Source of the DNA: Motacilla alba alba
Taxonomy: Eukaryota > Chordata > Aves > Passeriformes > Motacillidae
Assembly (NCBI RefSeq): GCF_015832195.1
Contig: NC_052017.1
Location: 69,007,801 to 69,071,800, forward strand
DNA: 64,000 bases
Direction: 5' to 3'
Part shown: positions 1-14,464 of the stretch, piece by piece
Position numbering within the stretch: position 1 is the stretch's first letter
How the letters are laid out: each line of letters opens with the position of its first letter
Program-made: the position numbers and the translations under genes
Notes under the pieces: generated by a model
What the model was told of the DNA's origin: nothing
Databases searched by the model: none
The model's input: the letters and a program-made list of their open reading frames with translations, nothing else

Positions 1-2954
1 GGCCAAAGCATGATGAGCCTTTGCAGGGATGTGGGAGCAAAGGAGAGTATTCTCCCCATATGGCGAGCACAAAGGCCTGGCATAACTACTGCTCCTGTGT
101 GCATCATGAGGGGCTGTTCCATTTGTGCCACAAAAGAGAGGGCTATTGTACCACCTCCCTCTCTGCACTGTCCCAACTCAACTGCACTGGCATTGATAGA
201 GGCTGCTTGGCATCTCCTGTGCCGAGCGACGTGTGGAGATGTCATGCCCACGCACTTCCTGCCTGCCTAAGATGCGAAGCAGTTCCAGATGCCATCACTC
301 GGCTCCTCCTGACACAACCCAGCTGACTGGCTGTGGTTTCTCAAGCTGCTACAGAACTGACCACAACTGATGGTCGTGCCTCAGAAAAGTGAGACGGGGC
401 ATTGACTCAGAGCTGTGAACCCAAACTGACTCCCAGTTTATCTATTTACTCACTTTTGGAGGGGCAGAGAAGGAAGAAAAGGTGCTACACTGGGGGCTGA
501 GTCACCCACATCTGATTGACTTCTGCGACTGTTAAAAGAGCAGGTGTGTCCTGGGTGTACCTGGTAGGCATCAGAGTGTGTTTTATAAAGAGATTATGTA
601 AAGACAGTGAGACTTACATATAATACACAGCAGAGGGGGGAAAAAATCTCATTACACATGTTTTGCACACAACAAGAGCACAGCATACATGGCTGAAAAC
701 ACCAGTGAAGCTGAAGGGCAGGACAAAAGTGTTGTGATCAGAGTAAAATATAAGCTGCCCCTGCCTGACAGCCTGTGCAGCACAAAAGTGTTGGGCATGA
801 TCCCATGCTCCCTGCCACAATGGGAATTCAGTCTAGAGTAATGACTATTGCTTTAGTACTTGTTTCTGACAATGTTATAGGTCAAGGCAAGCACGGCAGG
901 GAGACTCTTGCCAAAGAAAACCACAGGGATGTGCTGCCAGGCATGCCAATAGTCCCAAGAAGCCAGTGACAGCAGGAATATGGGAGTATGCATAATCAAT
1001 GTGTTACTAGGCTTTCTTTCCCCCCCTAAATTACAGCCCTTCTTGCTCAGCTACTTAAAAAACAAGGGTGCACACCCAGTAAGTAAGAACTTCACTGGCC
1101 TGTCACAGTTTGTATTTGAAAGGCAAACATAAGTTCAGGATTAAAGTCATTGTCTGTCATTGCAATTGGTGCCTTTTCACATGCTCAACCCTTTCTCAAA
1201 ATCTCCAGCAATAGAGGTACTTCCCAAGAAGGGCAGGACACATGCCTCTTCCTTTCCTCTAAAGAGTCATCCTGTTTTCTCAGATTACCAAAAATCACAG
1301 TGTTGGTGCAAGATCTGTTGCTCAAGGAACCTCCATTCATGGAAAAACCCTTCTGAACACCATTTGAGTATCTATCAGATCACATCAGTCTAAATACATT
1401 TTGATATGCTTCTTCCTTAACTGTGTAATGCTGAACATAAGGACTGCAAAGTCTGTGTACAAAGTTTTTCCTTCAGCTGTGACTTTTCTGCTCATGCAGA
1501 GGAGACATTGAGTACTTATGACATGGCAGCTGCTTCCATTCAGAAGAGTGACATTTGCAAACCACAGACATCGCTGACACAAAAAATATAAAATGGGAAC
1601 AGATTTGAGATGAAAACAATTTCCTCTAAGAGAAAAAACACATCATCTGATAAGAAACAATGGACAATTTACCTTAAAAATCCCAAGAAAGTAAACAAAC
1701 AGCAAGTCTCCCAGGAGATAGTATGAAATAGGGACTAATTTTATAAACTTTGTCTGAAATTTTTGAAGTTTCAGTTGAGAAATTTCCACAGAAGAAATTT
1801 GAAGCATGCTTGCTAATGTAGTCAAACCCTATGATTTGGCTGTAGAGGTGAACTTGTTCAGAGCACAACTGTGTTCAGGTCCATGATATTTTCTTTCAAG
1901 TTGAAAGAGTATAGTTGATACATTGAAAGATAATAACCCAACAACTACAAAGTTACTAAGATAATAAAATATCTGATAATCTTTGTGGACCATCTCAAAT
2001 GAAAACACTATCAATGTCTTCTGAAACAAAAGCCCTCACATCTGTAGGAAATACTAGGAAATACTGTCTAAGTTCTCTCTCGTAAGTAGATAGGCCAATT
2101 GTTTTACAGATCTCAGGGAGGACTCGTGAAACTTTAGTAGGCAGTTCTATTAATAAAAACCACAAGAATTATAATCCAGATAAACCTTAAAGGTCAACCT
2201 TCCCTGTTAATGCAACATGATGTTTCTCACATGGACCTCGGGTGAACACAAAGTTCTCATTGTGTTATCAAAAACTAGATTACTCCTTTTTTTTTTCCTT
2301 GTGTCACTGAATGTCAAAATATTGTTCTTTCAATATGTGGAAGTATTTGTATACAGTTTTATAACTGATCTTTAGTTGCTAGCTGGAGGCAAAAAAGAAA
2401 CAGTAAAGCTGCTTGTTGGGAAACGTCAACCAACAATGGAAATTAATATAGTCCTTTTTTCCTGCCAAAAAGTTTTGAACAGATTTTTAGATCCACAATG
2501 GTTTGTTTATTCTTCCAGTGGTTAGATTGGAAGTGACATGTGTGACACAAAGTAAATTAATGAAAAAATACAGCAAAGATGCACATATGCTCTGTTTCTT
2601 TCATTTTAATTTTGGAAGATATTGTCGCAATTGCTAACAAAGAGCTTCCTTAAATTTTGTTTAAGAGAAAAGGAAAAGAAATTCAAAGCTAAAGAGAGAG
2701 GAAAAAAAAAAAGAAAAATTTGAATCGCAGAAAGTATTTGAGAGTTTTAACCACTCAGATTTGAATTACATAGACAAGACTATAGAACAAATACATGTTT
2801 CCCAGGCTCCACCTAGCAGACAATTCTGAAAGATATTTGACCCGCTTTCCCCTCCCTTTTTACCCTTCCAGAATTAATTTTCCTTGCTATTTTTATATGA
2901 ATGCAAGACAAAATACCTCTTCACAAAGAGGCAGACTCCCATTTGACAGGATTA
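1..2954. other. Non-coding unique sequence, GC-richer at left edge
   Basis: No gene is recognised. The first 500 bases are visibly richer in G and C than the rest and hold two overlapping short frames (10-270 and 21-326, plus strand). They match no family I know, and two overlapping frames in different phases argue against coding. The remainder is AT-rich unique sequence with short chance frames only. It contains a T10 run near 2287-2296 and purine-rich patches around 2660-2720. No interspersed repeat is recognised. Confidence 0.6.
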
Positions 2955-2995
2955 CTCACCGCTAAAGTAAAGGGTTGTACCCAGGTTGCGGTGAG
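2955..2995. repeat. GC-rich inverted repeat (hairpin)
   Basis: An 8-base arm CTCACCGC at 2955-2962 is matched by its perfect reverse complement GCGGTGAG at 2988-2995, with a 25-base spacer. The spacer itself contains GGGT and ACCC, which can pair as an inner stem around TGT. The GC-rich stem stands out in AT-rich surroundings. No known RNA family or terminator role is implied, and an 8-base arm could arise by chance in 64 kb. Confidence 0.5.
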
Positions 2996-5900
2996 GGCAG
3001 AGAAGTCTTAGGGACCCATGCCAGGAAGGGCTGGTTGGGGCCATGATCTAACCACAAGAAAATAGATGAGGCTTTCAAGTCAAGTACTGGCATGTTCACT
3101 GGAGCAAAACTATCAGCCTCAGAATAATGATCACAATGTAGATATTGATCACAAAATGTTTACAGTGCAACATTTGACTATAAAAAGATCCTGGTTTCTG
3201 CTTCTAACACCTGTTTACCTCCTATTTCTTTCTGGGATTGCTTAAGCACTTACAGCTAAGCACAAGCTGACTTGTGCTTCTTTTGAGGCAGTCAGAGGGA
3301 CAGCATGATCTATGGGCCAAAGTACTACTGATCTCCACAGAAACAAAAATGCTGTTATCCATACCACAACTCAGAAAATTATTTTCCCTCTCCAAATCAG
3401 TGCCTATCCAGTAACGGGCCCTAACTCAGGTTAAACCAGTACTTGTACTCTAAAAAAATTGCTAAGACCAGCAGAGAACTGCCAGAGCACAGGCAGATAG
3501 GCTCAGAGATAATAAAGCAGCACTTCATAATGTTTATACATGTTTGAGGGTATAATTGGGAAGGAAGAAGAGTAATCTTTTAGGACAGTAAGAGTAACAA
3601 GGCAAGAGCACTGAGACAAAATTTATGAACAGTGTTATTGGAAAAAAAATACAGGGAGAAAGAGTGAGTCAATAACATAAAATTAACCTGAAATTCATTT
3701 CATAATTTCCAGAGTTCTTGCTTCACACTTTTGAACATCATGCATTTTCTCCTCACACTGCTATGAGTTTTCAAAGATGTATTCTTGAATACTCATCTAA
3801 AATAATTGAATTGAAATGTTAATTTACTCCTCTTGAGAAAAATATTTATATCGACTGGGTTCTTAAAAATTAGAATCCTTGTCTGAATAATCTATGTAAA
3901 TAAATAGCTTGCTATCTTAAACACATCACCAAACTTCACTTTTTGATTCCTTTGCAGTTTTCAGTGCACCGGAGTTGGAAATAAGAAAGATTTCCACCAT
4001 TAAGTCATTGTTATTTATGAGACAGTGATAAAATTGCATATCAGGCACTGTTTTACTAAGTATAAAAAGCAAAAAGTCACCTGACAAAAGAGATAAAGGA
4101 TGCTAAAGTAATGTCATTCCTGGTACAATGGATTTTTTTTTTCTTTTCCTTTACCAGAATATTTCAGGTGACAACATTTTGGAATTTGATGCTAAATTCT
4201 CTTGGCTGAGTACAGACTGAGACAAGCGCACGACTTTGATGCCTCGGGGATACGGTAATGCAATACAGAGGGATTTATTTTCTTTTTTATTTTTACCTCA
4301 TGTCACAAGTTCAATTTTAGGCCAACAGTACCCAAAATGGCCACCATGTGATACAGCAGCTTATGCAAAGAGTCTGGCGGTTTTAACCCAAGCCCTGGGA
4401 CAGAGGAATTTGCCTCACAGTCTTGCTGCCTCAGTGTTAACATTACAGTTGCTCTGACTGAGTTCCTTCGTGCTCAGGGTTGGGTGCCAGCTCATGGTCT
4501 GTGCCATCCCAAACTGAGACATGGAAATCTCAGCCAAAAATTATCCCAGAAACCAAAGGATGTGTTTTAGAAGCCTGGCTGTTCTGTACAGATGTGAAAA
4601 GGCAATGTGAAGATTACTTTCAAGCATGCTCAAAAATACATTTGGAGGGCATTTTGCATTGACCTTCCCCTGGCTTGCTCTGGCCATTCTGATTCCACCA
4701 TCATTAGTAATTACTGTTCCTGTGACAGCAGTCAGTCGCACCAAATCCTGCATAAGGGAAAGAGAAGGATCTGCACTGAAACCATAGATACGGCTGCTCT
4801 CCATGGGCTAGTGTCAGAATGGGATAGAAAATTTTATTCAGTTTGTTCCCAGCAATAAATACAATCCTGGCATCCTGGATAAATCCTTCACATAACAGCA
4901 TGTGTTCTTTTATGCACCCTGGGAGCGATTCTATTTAAAGCCATGGAATTGTGGGTGTGAGACTGTAAGCACATCCACTTACCCAAAACAAAATTAAAAC
5001 CTGTCTTATATTAGAGTCAGGAGAGCTGTTACGAAAAATGCAAACCATATGAAGTCTTAAGTATACTTATGTTTTTTATCTGTCTCTGTGTAGCATATAC
5101 AATTGACTTTCACTGCCTGAGATGAAGTGACGACAAGTGTTTTACCATATTATTACAGAATACCCCAGTAGCATTATCACACTTCAACTTTTGCTTGCAA
5201 TAAATCTCTGCTACATGCATGTCAGAAGTCATTGCTCATATCACATCCAGACGAATTAAGAGCCCTCCCTCCCCAGTGGACATGAACGAGACTCCCCACA
5301 CTAGGTATCCTGCCATTAAGGCTGGAATAACTCCCGCAGGTCAGACACCGGGAACAGCGTTCCCACACGCAGTACTTGGCAAGGGCCAGAGATCTGTTCT
5401 CAGGCAAATAACAGTGGCACAGGCATGAGTCACTGCAGAATGCAATGGATTTATCACCACAATGACACCATCATCCCTTATATGCTGGTTTCCATATGCA
5501 AGTCTCATTCAATTTTTTTATTCTTATTCTCAGAGATTTATAACTCAACTGCTGAAACATATTTCACATGAACACAGCCCTCTGTTCTGTATATTTTTTG
5601 TAGCAGCTACACCATAAACCATATTCTAATTACAAGGAGCCAGCTTAAGGTCCAGCCTGCTTGTTGGTTTCAGCCTGGTCCAGCAAAATGATGAGCAGTG
5701 TTCCAATCTCAGCAGTGTTAATCACTCTCTTTGGGGACTCCACTAAAGCATTTAATCTTACAGCCCAAATTCTGCTGTCTATGAAGCTGGAGTCATAATA
5801 TTTATGCAACTAGAGTGCTTTAAGAAAGTTAAGGGTAGCACAGACATTTAATCATGAAGTGCATTATTTGTTATATAATTAAATTAGACTTGGCACTTTC

Positions 5901-8900
5901 ATAGTAAAAGGTGGGAATTCAAACATTCTTCCTTTAATACTGACTAGCTCTGGACTAATTAAAGACAAAGTAGCAAGGAAATGTAAGGATGAGATCACAC
6001 AGAAATCACTGTTAGATTACATTCTCCAAAATTCAACATTATAGACATTTCTTGAGATAGTGCCCATTTTTTGCTATGATGCAAGAAATAAGTGAGATAA
6101 CTACTCAGGTGATCAAGATACTAATAACCAAGCAACACCGGTCTTTTGCTCTCTTGCCTATACTTCAGAAAATATATTTTTTCCCTGTTTGCAAAACAAT
6201 TGTAGGAAACTTGAAAATTAGCTCTTTGAATATTCTCCCAGAGAAATATTCTGTCCTGCAAACCATGCCTAATTCCGGCTTCATGTGAAATCAATTTCAT
6301 TACTTTCTACAGCCTACCAACATAAGAGAGGAAAGTGGGGCGTGTTGTTCATGTCACTGTAAGTAGCTCTCAGATGCCACAGTCTTTTTTGCATTAGACT
6401 CAAGAAGTAGTTGCAAAACCAGGTATGAAACAAACTGTTGCATCACATGGCAAAATAACAACTAAACTTACTATTAAATGTCCTCACTTAGAATTCTTCC
6501 CCTTTTCAGCACAAAGAAAACAGCAAAGCATGAGACCATGTCAGAAGGAAAGGAAATAAAACCATCTTGCTGCACATCTTGGAGAAGCATCTAAAGCCTG
6601 AGACTACTGTATTCAGACCTCCCTCGAATCCTGCCCTCTCTAGCTGCCACCTCTCAGTCCCCACGCTGACCCCCTGAATCAAGCCAGATGGGACTGGCAG
6701 AGACATGTCAAGGAAGTGCTGAAAAGGTGACTTGGGTCTCTGGCAGCTAGTCTGGAGCTCATTTCTATGTGAAATCTCTGGGGGCTCCTGCTTTGCAATT
6801 TCTCAGGAATGTTTAATTCTCCTCATCCTTTTGCTGAGTCTCTCTGGAGAGGTCATGGAGGCCTGTGACATCCCTGGAGGGCACTGCCTAACTAAATTAG
6901 CATGAGATAACTTTGGACTCTCTTCCAAACAAGAAAATACAAGGGAGAGAATTTCATTAAAAGCAGAAGACTAGGTGATCCAAGTTAATCCCAGCCCAGA
7001 GCTGCTGCAGAAATGTTCTGTTTATATTTTGACTTTACTCTCTGTTACAGAGTTCACTGACTATAATGGAAGCTGTGTTAAGTGCACAACTTGACCTCAG
7101 TTGACCAAATCTTAGTTTCATAATAAAGACAAAAAGTGGGTTAGGCAGCTCTAAAAGGTCTGATTAGTTACTGTTTTGCCTGTCTGTGTGTGACTACGTA
7201 GGGCACTGAGTGAATGGTAAAAGATAAGCACTGATGTACTTTATTCTTTAGATGAACTTTTTAATCAAGAAACATGAATGTTTTAACATGCAACACTACT
7301 ATAATGCATACGTGTGTAGGCTTAGCAAATACAAGCAACTCCCAAACTTGCATTTTGGAGTCTTTTTCATGACTTGTGTACACAGAGTTTTATTTGAGTT
7401 CCTTCAATGGAACTCAATGGATGATGGAAAAAAAGACAAGTTGGAGTTGAGGGAATGAAAACATCTGCACCCTGTTCTGCAATAATATTTCCCATGCAAC
7501 TCAAGGGCAGGGTAAGACACAAAGGTAGATCAACACACCCAGCAATACCCCACCTCATCTTCCAGCAGTGTAGCAATCCCAGCAATAACCACAGCAGATA
7601 GTTCCAAAACAAGGATTTGATTTTCTATATACAAACAGGATGGGGAGCAAATCAGGATTTTTTTTTTTTTGACTTGGGTTGAGGTTGTTACAGCTCACAC
7701 TAGGGAAACAGGAGATAAAACAAAAATGTACCCAAAACACCTCATTTCCTGAGCTTCATCTATGGGAAAAACTGAGCTGGTGAGACCCAGGAATTCACAC
7801 TTCAAAATATTGTTAAATATATTGGTAGTAATAAAGTGAGACCACCTAATTCAGTACAATATGAATGAAAACCACATTATTCTTGAAAACATGAGATTAG
7901 AGAGGGAAATCTTCATTAAATGCTGTTTATAAGCCAATCCTGCATAACAGCATGCTTTGGCTATATTGGGACAAATCCTCCTCCTTCTGAGAAGACAAGA
8001 AGAAAAGGAAAAGGTACAAAAGTTCATGCAGTTCACATTAAGGACAACCCAATGCACTCTCTCCCTTCAGGAAGGAAATATTAGCATGGCCCCTCAGCTA
8101 TACTCTGAGGGCAGTGATCTGCTGAGAAACATGATTTCAAGTCGGCAGATCTTGGGGCACAGCAGGCTAAACCAGGGTTCTTATTCCTGTCATAATTGTC
8201 TCTTTTACACAGAAGGACTGCTGCTTTGCCATGGGTGCCACTGAGTTTGTACACAAGCAGTTAAAAAGGAAATTTTCTCACTGAGCTTTTCCAGAAGCTG
8301 AGTGTCTGTTTAGTAAGTGCTTTTCCTAGTCTTCCTCAGAAAGATGAAATCATACTCCAAAGGAGAAAGTTATTCCAACATGGGAGAGAGACTGGAGAAA
8401 ACACATCAAAATAACTTCCTTCCCCAGTGAATATCCCTACCCACTCCTTAAAGCTTGCTTCATCACCAAAATCGCACCCTGAAATCAGGCATGTGGGCCC
8501 AAATCCAGCCCCCCTGGAGTCAGTCAAATCTTCCTTATAGACTTCTGTGAGGATGGAATTTCATTCCGTATGTAGGAGCCTGTCACGGCCAAAGGCAAAA
8601 AAGAAAGGGTGTTTTCCATGCAAGCTCTGCTTTTCTACTTTTGTGCCCCTTGGGAAACTGGTGCAATTAGATCCCTATTATTATGTACTGGAAAGGCATA
8701 TTTGGCACTGCATGTGAGTTTATGTACTTAAATAACAGAGGGAAATTTCAAATATAACTTACTCTCTTTCAAACACCAGACTTTATATATAAACAGCTCA
8801 AAGTTGCTACAGTCTGGTAAGTGAATAATTAGGGAAAAAAAACCAACCATGTGAAATATATGATTAGCTGGCAGTCAAAGAGTGCTAAATAAGATTCTAA

Positions 8901-9900
8901 CTCCTTTTAAATGCCAAAACAAAGGAAAAAAATCATATTTGTGTCCAAAAAATAATCAACCTAGCTTCAAATATTTGAGTCACAACCACAAGGAAGGAGA
9001 CTTTTCAGCTATAGGCTTTTGTCTTTATTGTAGGACTTCCTGGGAAGGAGCAAATAGGAAAATTAACCCGAAGAGACTAAAGGTGTGATCTCAACAAATC
9101 TACTTATACATGCATTAAACACATTCTCTGTCACAATTAGAGTTCTCCTTTTCATCTACCTAAATTCAGAACTCTCTGGTCCTGTGGACAAGCCCACATG
9201 GTTGTTTAATGCAACTGAATTGATTTGCTGTACTATTTCATCCAGACCCACCAGCATCCTGCACTATGAGGAACAACATGTATGGTGAGTGATAGACTCT
9301 TGCAGTTCTTACTATAAATATTGAATTTTCTTACTTTTTATCTACAGATGGCTCAGCTTGTGTTCTGTTTCCTTAAAAATATTTTTTCTCCTTCTTGAGT
9401 TTTAACTGGATACATTAGTCTGCATTGTCCTAAATTATCAGCAACAATATTTTGAAGGATTTACCAAATAATCTGTCTTATCTCCTGAGAAAGCAGCAAG
9501 TTAATGGTGAAGAAAATCCTTGCATTTTCAAATTCATCATGCACAGGAGGGCACATCCTCAGATGTCATATGCATATCCTGGCATGTCAATTAGTCTGTA
9601 ACGTCTTTCAGATATTTCTGGGTAAAAGTATCACAATAACCCAAATAATTTTCATCACATCTGAACTTTTGCATGCCTCTCCAGAACACACTTAGATAGG
9701 GAGGAAGGATTTTGTCTTTATGTCGCAGGGCAAGAAAGGAAGATGCCTTTTTTTTCCAACTCCCCCAGCAATTCAATGCCTGGAGGAGAAACAGGAAAGA
9801 AACCATGGTGACCTCTCTGAACTTAGGGAAGCAGCTGCCAGCTCAGCAGGAGTACTACTGCGACGGACTCTTGTACCTACTGCTGGAAGAAGCCTTTAAG
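2996..9900. other. Non-coding unique sequence
   Basis: No gene or recognisable transposon is seen. Frames are all under 100 codons and lie on both strands without splice-flanked patterns or family resemblance. A stretch around 5250-5430 is locally richer in GC and CpG than its flanks. Homopolymer runs such as the T run near 7660-7670 are the only simple repeats of note. Confidence 0.6.
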
Positions 9901-9938
9901 CCTTTCTCTCTCTTCCTCCCCTCTCTCTTTCCTTCCCT
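9901..9938 (+). repeat. Polypyrimidine tract
   Basis: Thirty-eight consecutive pyrimidines (C/T mixed, CT-dinucleotide rich) lie on the plus strand. Such tracts are common low-complexity DNA and can adopt triplex-like structure in vitro. The tract lies inside a 112-codon plus frame (9712-10050) and gives it a low-complexity Leu/Phe/Ser/Pro-rich section, which is one reason not to treat that frame as a gene. Confidence 0.8.
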
Positions 9939-11486
9939 ATTTTTGACATCTTCTATCTCTAAATTTTACAAATGGAAGAGCAAGAGAGAACTTTCAGAAA
10001 CCTCAGGAGTCAGCTTGTTATTAGACCAGACAAAGAAGTCACAAAGTTAAAGTTTCCAATTATCCATACAAAATCAAAACAATATAATTGCTGAATTGAG
10101 CAAGCAACGCATAACTTTGATTAAGGAATGATTTATGTATTATTTCTACTTTCTTGAACACTTTGTCTCTTGACATATGAATGTTACTGCTCTCTGAATT
10201 CAAACGTCCAAAAAAATGTTTATGCTTCTAAAAAAGATTTAAACTTGGCAGACGTGAAACAAACCTACGTCTCATAAGTAGGGAAAAATTTCACACAAAA
10301 GGAAAGTGCTGACTTTTCTAATCCTAGATTTAAAGGTACCTTTGAAGGTTTCTAGCTGGGTATTGCAATGAAGTTCAGCAACAACTTATTTCCTCTACCA
10401 CTGAGAAAAAGAACTTATTAAAAAAAAGAAAGCAAAACAAGCAAACATGTTGAGGGGAATTTTTATTTAAGATTAAAAGTTTGAGAATGTCAGGGAAACC
10501 AGAACACAGTTGACATCTTGATCCTGAATATTTTATTACACAGATTTAATATTATACATCAAAGGGAACTTATGCACATATATGAGGGGGAAATACAGCC
10601 ATGTTCCAGTACCAGCACCTCACAGAGATGCCACACGACACTGAAACGTGACTGCTGGTCAGTTAAGGTTTCTTTTTGTTTTCCCTGTTGTGAAGCCAAA
10701 GTAAATGCATCATCTTAAGACTGGGTATGAAGAGCATTAAGTGAAAACACTTACACTTGTGATGGGTTAAGTGCACCCAGTGCATCTGCTATCTTGGATC
10801 AGCTACATAAAGCAACATGCAACTCTGCCTTAAGTGCCTGTTCTTGTTCTGTTTTTGTTTTCTCTTTTATTTTTGTTGTTTGGGTTTTCTTTTTTCCCCA
10901 CATCCCCAGCCCAAAATCCAGGACAATCAGGCAGCTTCATCAAGCTCATACCTTTAATGAAGTAATTTAGGCTCTGCAGGTAAAGAAAAGACTTGATAAG
11001 GGGCTCGGAGAAAAAGGCGGATGAAGAGGAAGGGGGAGGAGAGGACAACATTTTCTGGCATCTGACCCAGGTTTAAAACTGTGTTTCATTTTCTAAAACA
11101 AAACCAAAACACTCCTCCAACTTTGGGAAATCCTTAGAAAAACAACAAAAACATTGTTTCAGAAGGCAATTATGGTTGCTAAAATGACACATCATTTATG
11201 AATGGAAGTACTTAGAAGAGAGTAAACTAATTCTTAAGGACAATAGCAAACACACATTGGGCCTAAATTTGCTGTTTCCTTGGCACTGTTACATTGAAAA
11301 TTAAATTATTCAAGATTTGCACTACTGTAATAAAAAGCAGAGCCAAGACCATTATTTCCATCACTGACAAAGAAATACTTATATCCCAACTGTGCAAAAG
11401 TTTTAATAAAACCACAGAATGAATGATTTAATCAGTAAATGAAACACAGACTGATCAGAAAATTCCTAATAGTGGTAAGGGTAAGA
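9939..11486. other. Non-coding unique sequence
   Basis: AT-rich sequence with no recognisable gene, exon or transposon. Around 10840-11050 there is a T-rich then purine-rich compositional switch. It yields a minus-strand frame with Ser/Pro and Asn/Lys runs, which I read as low-complexity translation. Confidence 0.6.
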
Positions 11487-11504
11487 GTAGTAGTAGGAAT
11501 AGTA

Positions 11505-11541
<37 letters not shown>
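11487..11541. repeat. (TAA)12 microsatellite with degenerate TAG/GTA lead-in
   Basis: A perfect TAA trinucleotide array of 12 units occupies 11506-11541. It is preceded from about 11487 by impure GTA/TAG trinucleotides. The pure part is long enough to be length-polymorphic in populations. Confidence 0.92.
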
Positions 11542-11544
<3 letters not shown>

Positions 11545-14464
11545 TAGTGATAAGATTGTGGCCATATATTACAAATACACTAGGTTCTAAGTGATGCCTC
11601 TGTCTATCAGGTATAAGTCAAGAATTTTATTGCTTTATCCTGTTAAATGTTGCCTACAAAAATGTAGAGCTCAACAACTGAATATATGTTTTGAAAAACT
11701 CCTGTAGTTAATCAGTAAATTAGCATAGGCTAATGTGCCCAGTTTAACAGCATCCCAGTAGTACTGACAAGAAATCAAAATAGTAGCCACTAAAACTCAA
11801 CCAGTTCACAAGTCACACTTAAGACTGTATATTGTAATGAAAAGTCTAATTTTTTATTTTTTGGTAAAAGTAACGAGTTTTTTTATCATCAAGATCATAT
11901 TTAAAGCTTTCCAATTATGTCATTTATAAGGACTCCAGGTTTGAAAGAAAGAGGACAAATACTTCAAATTGCATTTCCCCCTAGTCCTCTCTACTGTACA
12001 GCCAACCAAGTTCACAACAGAAAACTTTTCCCCTCCTCTTACGTATTTAGTGTAAAACAGACAGACATAACTTTTTTGTCTTGTTCACTAAGGCTTATGG
12101 ACTTCACATGCACTTGGTTGTGTGCCCAATAACTCCTGATTTCCTACTGCCTTGTTTCCATCAAAAATTGGCAAAGGAACAGCAGGACAAAAAAAATTAA
12201 ATTACTGCAAGTCTGGCCAAAACGGGAGTTGACAAAGGGAGAGATACCCTGTTGGATGGCTAAGGAAATGGCCAAGCCTGAATGTAACTAGGGAATGCAC
12301 ACAGGAAGGAGCTATTACAAAGGACCGGAATGTATGGGAAACTTCAGGCAGAGGCTGCAGCTCATACAAGACACCCAACCATGTGTTATAAAACAAATGG
12401 CTTGTTTACAGAAGAACATCTTCAAAAAATGATGTTCAGACTTGCCAGCTTCGGAGAAAGATTGTGCAGAACCACAGTGTCTGGGGTTTTTTAGTTTGTT
12501 TCCTTTTAAATGCTGCTGGCTTTGCATAACAACTGATACATAATAATTGCAAATGGACAGACTGAGCATACCTTACTCAGCACACCTGACCAGCAATATG
12601 AAATTTTGTGTGAATTTCCCCTCCAGCTGCTCCTATCCTACCAAAGGAAGTGCATGGGATGCTGGCATTGAAACCCTTTGCTCTTTCCAGTCAGATGGAT
12701 ACTTCAGCTTCAGTGTCCCCAAGAGCAGACAAATAGGGCTGGGAGAGGCTGAGGGCAGACCATGACTGGTCTGGAGGGCCACAACAATCGAACATTGCTT
12801 CCTACAAGGGTTAAGCCAGGAAACATCTCCTGTCTTATCACTGCAGTGCATGCCCAGCTCTGCTGATAGTGTCTGCTTGCTCACTCCTATTCTAGGCAGC
12901 TTTAGGCATCAGTGGTGTAAATGTGACACCAAGGGGGGTGCCCACTACCCTCCTGTTTTAAGTGGATTGATACATAGAGGTTATTTTGATCAAGCAGAGG
13001 AGAAAATGCAAACAAGAAAATGTTGGCAGTTCAAACTGGCTTTCATTTCCTAGGGTTCTGCAACAAACTTAGTTGGGAGAGATTATTTATTTCCCTTGTC
13101 CTCCCCAACTCAGCCCAGAAAGCTCTCAGTGTCGACACCCCTAGAGGTTGTACCCATGGATCTGTCTGCAGAGGCTGGACAGTGGGGAGTCTATGACATC
13201 CTGCAGCGGCAAGGGAAGAACAAATATCTGCTAAAGAGCTGTATAAGCTGTCATCAAGGCACCTGGATCAGCCCTGATCTCATCAGCAGGCATGGCTGCT
13301 CAACTGGAACACAAATTCTTTGTACATGTGCCAGGACATTTCATCTCTTAATTGAAGTAAAAAAGTCCATATATCTGAGTCTCAAAAGGAAGCCATTATT
13401 TCCTCGTGCAATCCCAACATACTCCTTTCTAAGCACACCTTCAGTCATGACTCAGACCTGGGAATGTCACTGAGGAAGAGCAAGGAGGCACTGCAGCCAG
13501 AATGCTTGCTAATCCAGCCAGATTACTGTGGCCTATTGGGCAGGCAGTTAGAGGTACACTGGAGAGTGTATCCCATCTTTGGGGTAAGAGAAAACTGGCA
13601 GGTCTTCTATTTTATATCATATTGTGGCATCTACCAAAATCCCTTAGAAAAATTTTACAACTAGACACTGTATAGCATTTTTCCATACATCAGCAATGTG
13701 AAGAGAAAGTATTCATAGCTATTTGGAAAAGTAAACTATATGAGTGTCCTAGAAAAAGCATTAAGCCATCATCTTTCCATAATAATTTCACAAGTAGGAT
13801 TTTTTTTCATAATTATTTTTCTTTAGATGTTGTCTGTGTGTGTTCAGTTTGCAGCTCCGCACCATCAGAGGCATACAGAGGTTCTTGTCTCTTGGTAAAT
13901 ACTATGTAAATTTGTTCCTATGATTACAGCACTTGCTAAAATGAGCACAGTAATTAGGAGGCAATGCTTACTTTATGAATTTTCCATAGTAGGTTTGATG
14001 CTCCAAGATATATCTCCAGTTCATCAAAATAGCTGTGCTTGTGCTTAATTTCAAACATACCTTTACTCCACCACAATTAAGCAAAAGACTTGAATACATG
14101 CTTCTTGCTTGAAGGGGATTAAATCTGTGGACTTTAATTAGATTTATGCCCAGGCTGAAGTTCTTCCCTGAAATGAGGCCTGTGAAGTACAGTGTTTTGA
14201 AAGAGGAAGTACTGAATGAAAACTAAGAGAGATTATTCAGATTATAATTTGAATATAAAATAATACTTTATATTTTTCATATTTTGTATGCATTAGTTAT
14301 GTAAACCATAAGTCATCATCCATAAGGAAGACAGTAAATGCTTTTAATTTATTTAATGTTGTCCAACTCCATTGTAAAAAATCTCACACTTATATCAAGC
14401 CTCATAAATAGCAAGTCAAAGTACAAAAATATTAAACACTTTTCCTTGTGAATTAGGTCTAGGG
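11542..14464. other. Non-coding unique sequence
   Basis: No gene is recognised. The longest frame is a 125-codon plus-strand frame at 13096-13473 that resembles no family known to me. It lacks an obvious signal peptide, membrane segment or conserved motif, and its length is close to chance expectation. The rest is AT-rich unique DNA. Confidence 0.55.

Noticed and set aside
9712..10050. 112-codon plus-strand frame with a Leu/Phe/Pro-rich middle
   Set aside because: The middle is the polypyrimidine tract at 9901-9938; the remainder has no recognisable homology.
13096..13473. 125-codon plus-strand open frame
   Set aside because: No domain, signal peptide or membrane segment is visible, and the length is compatible with chance.
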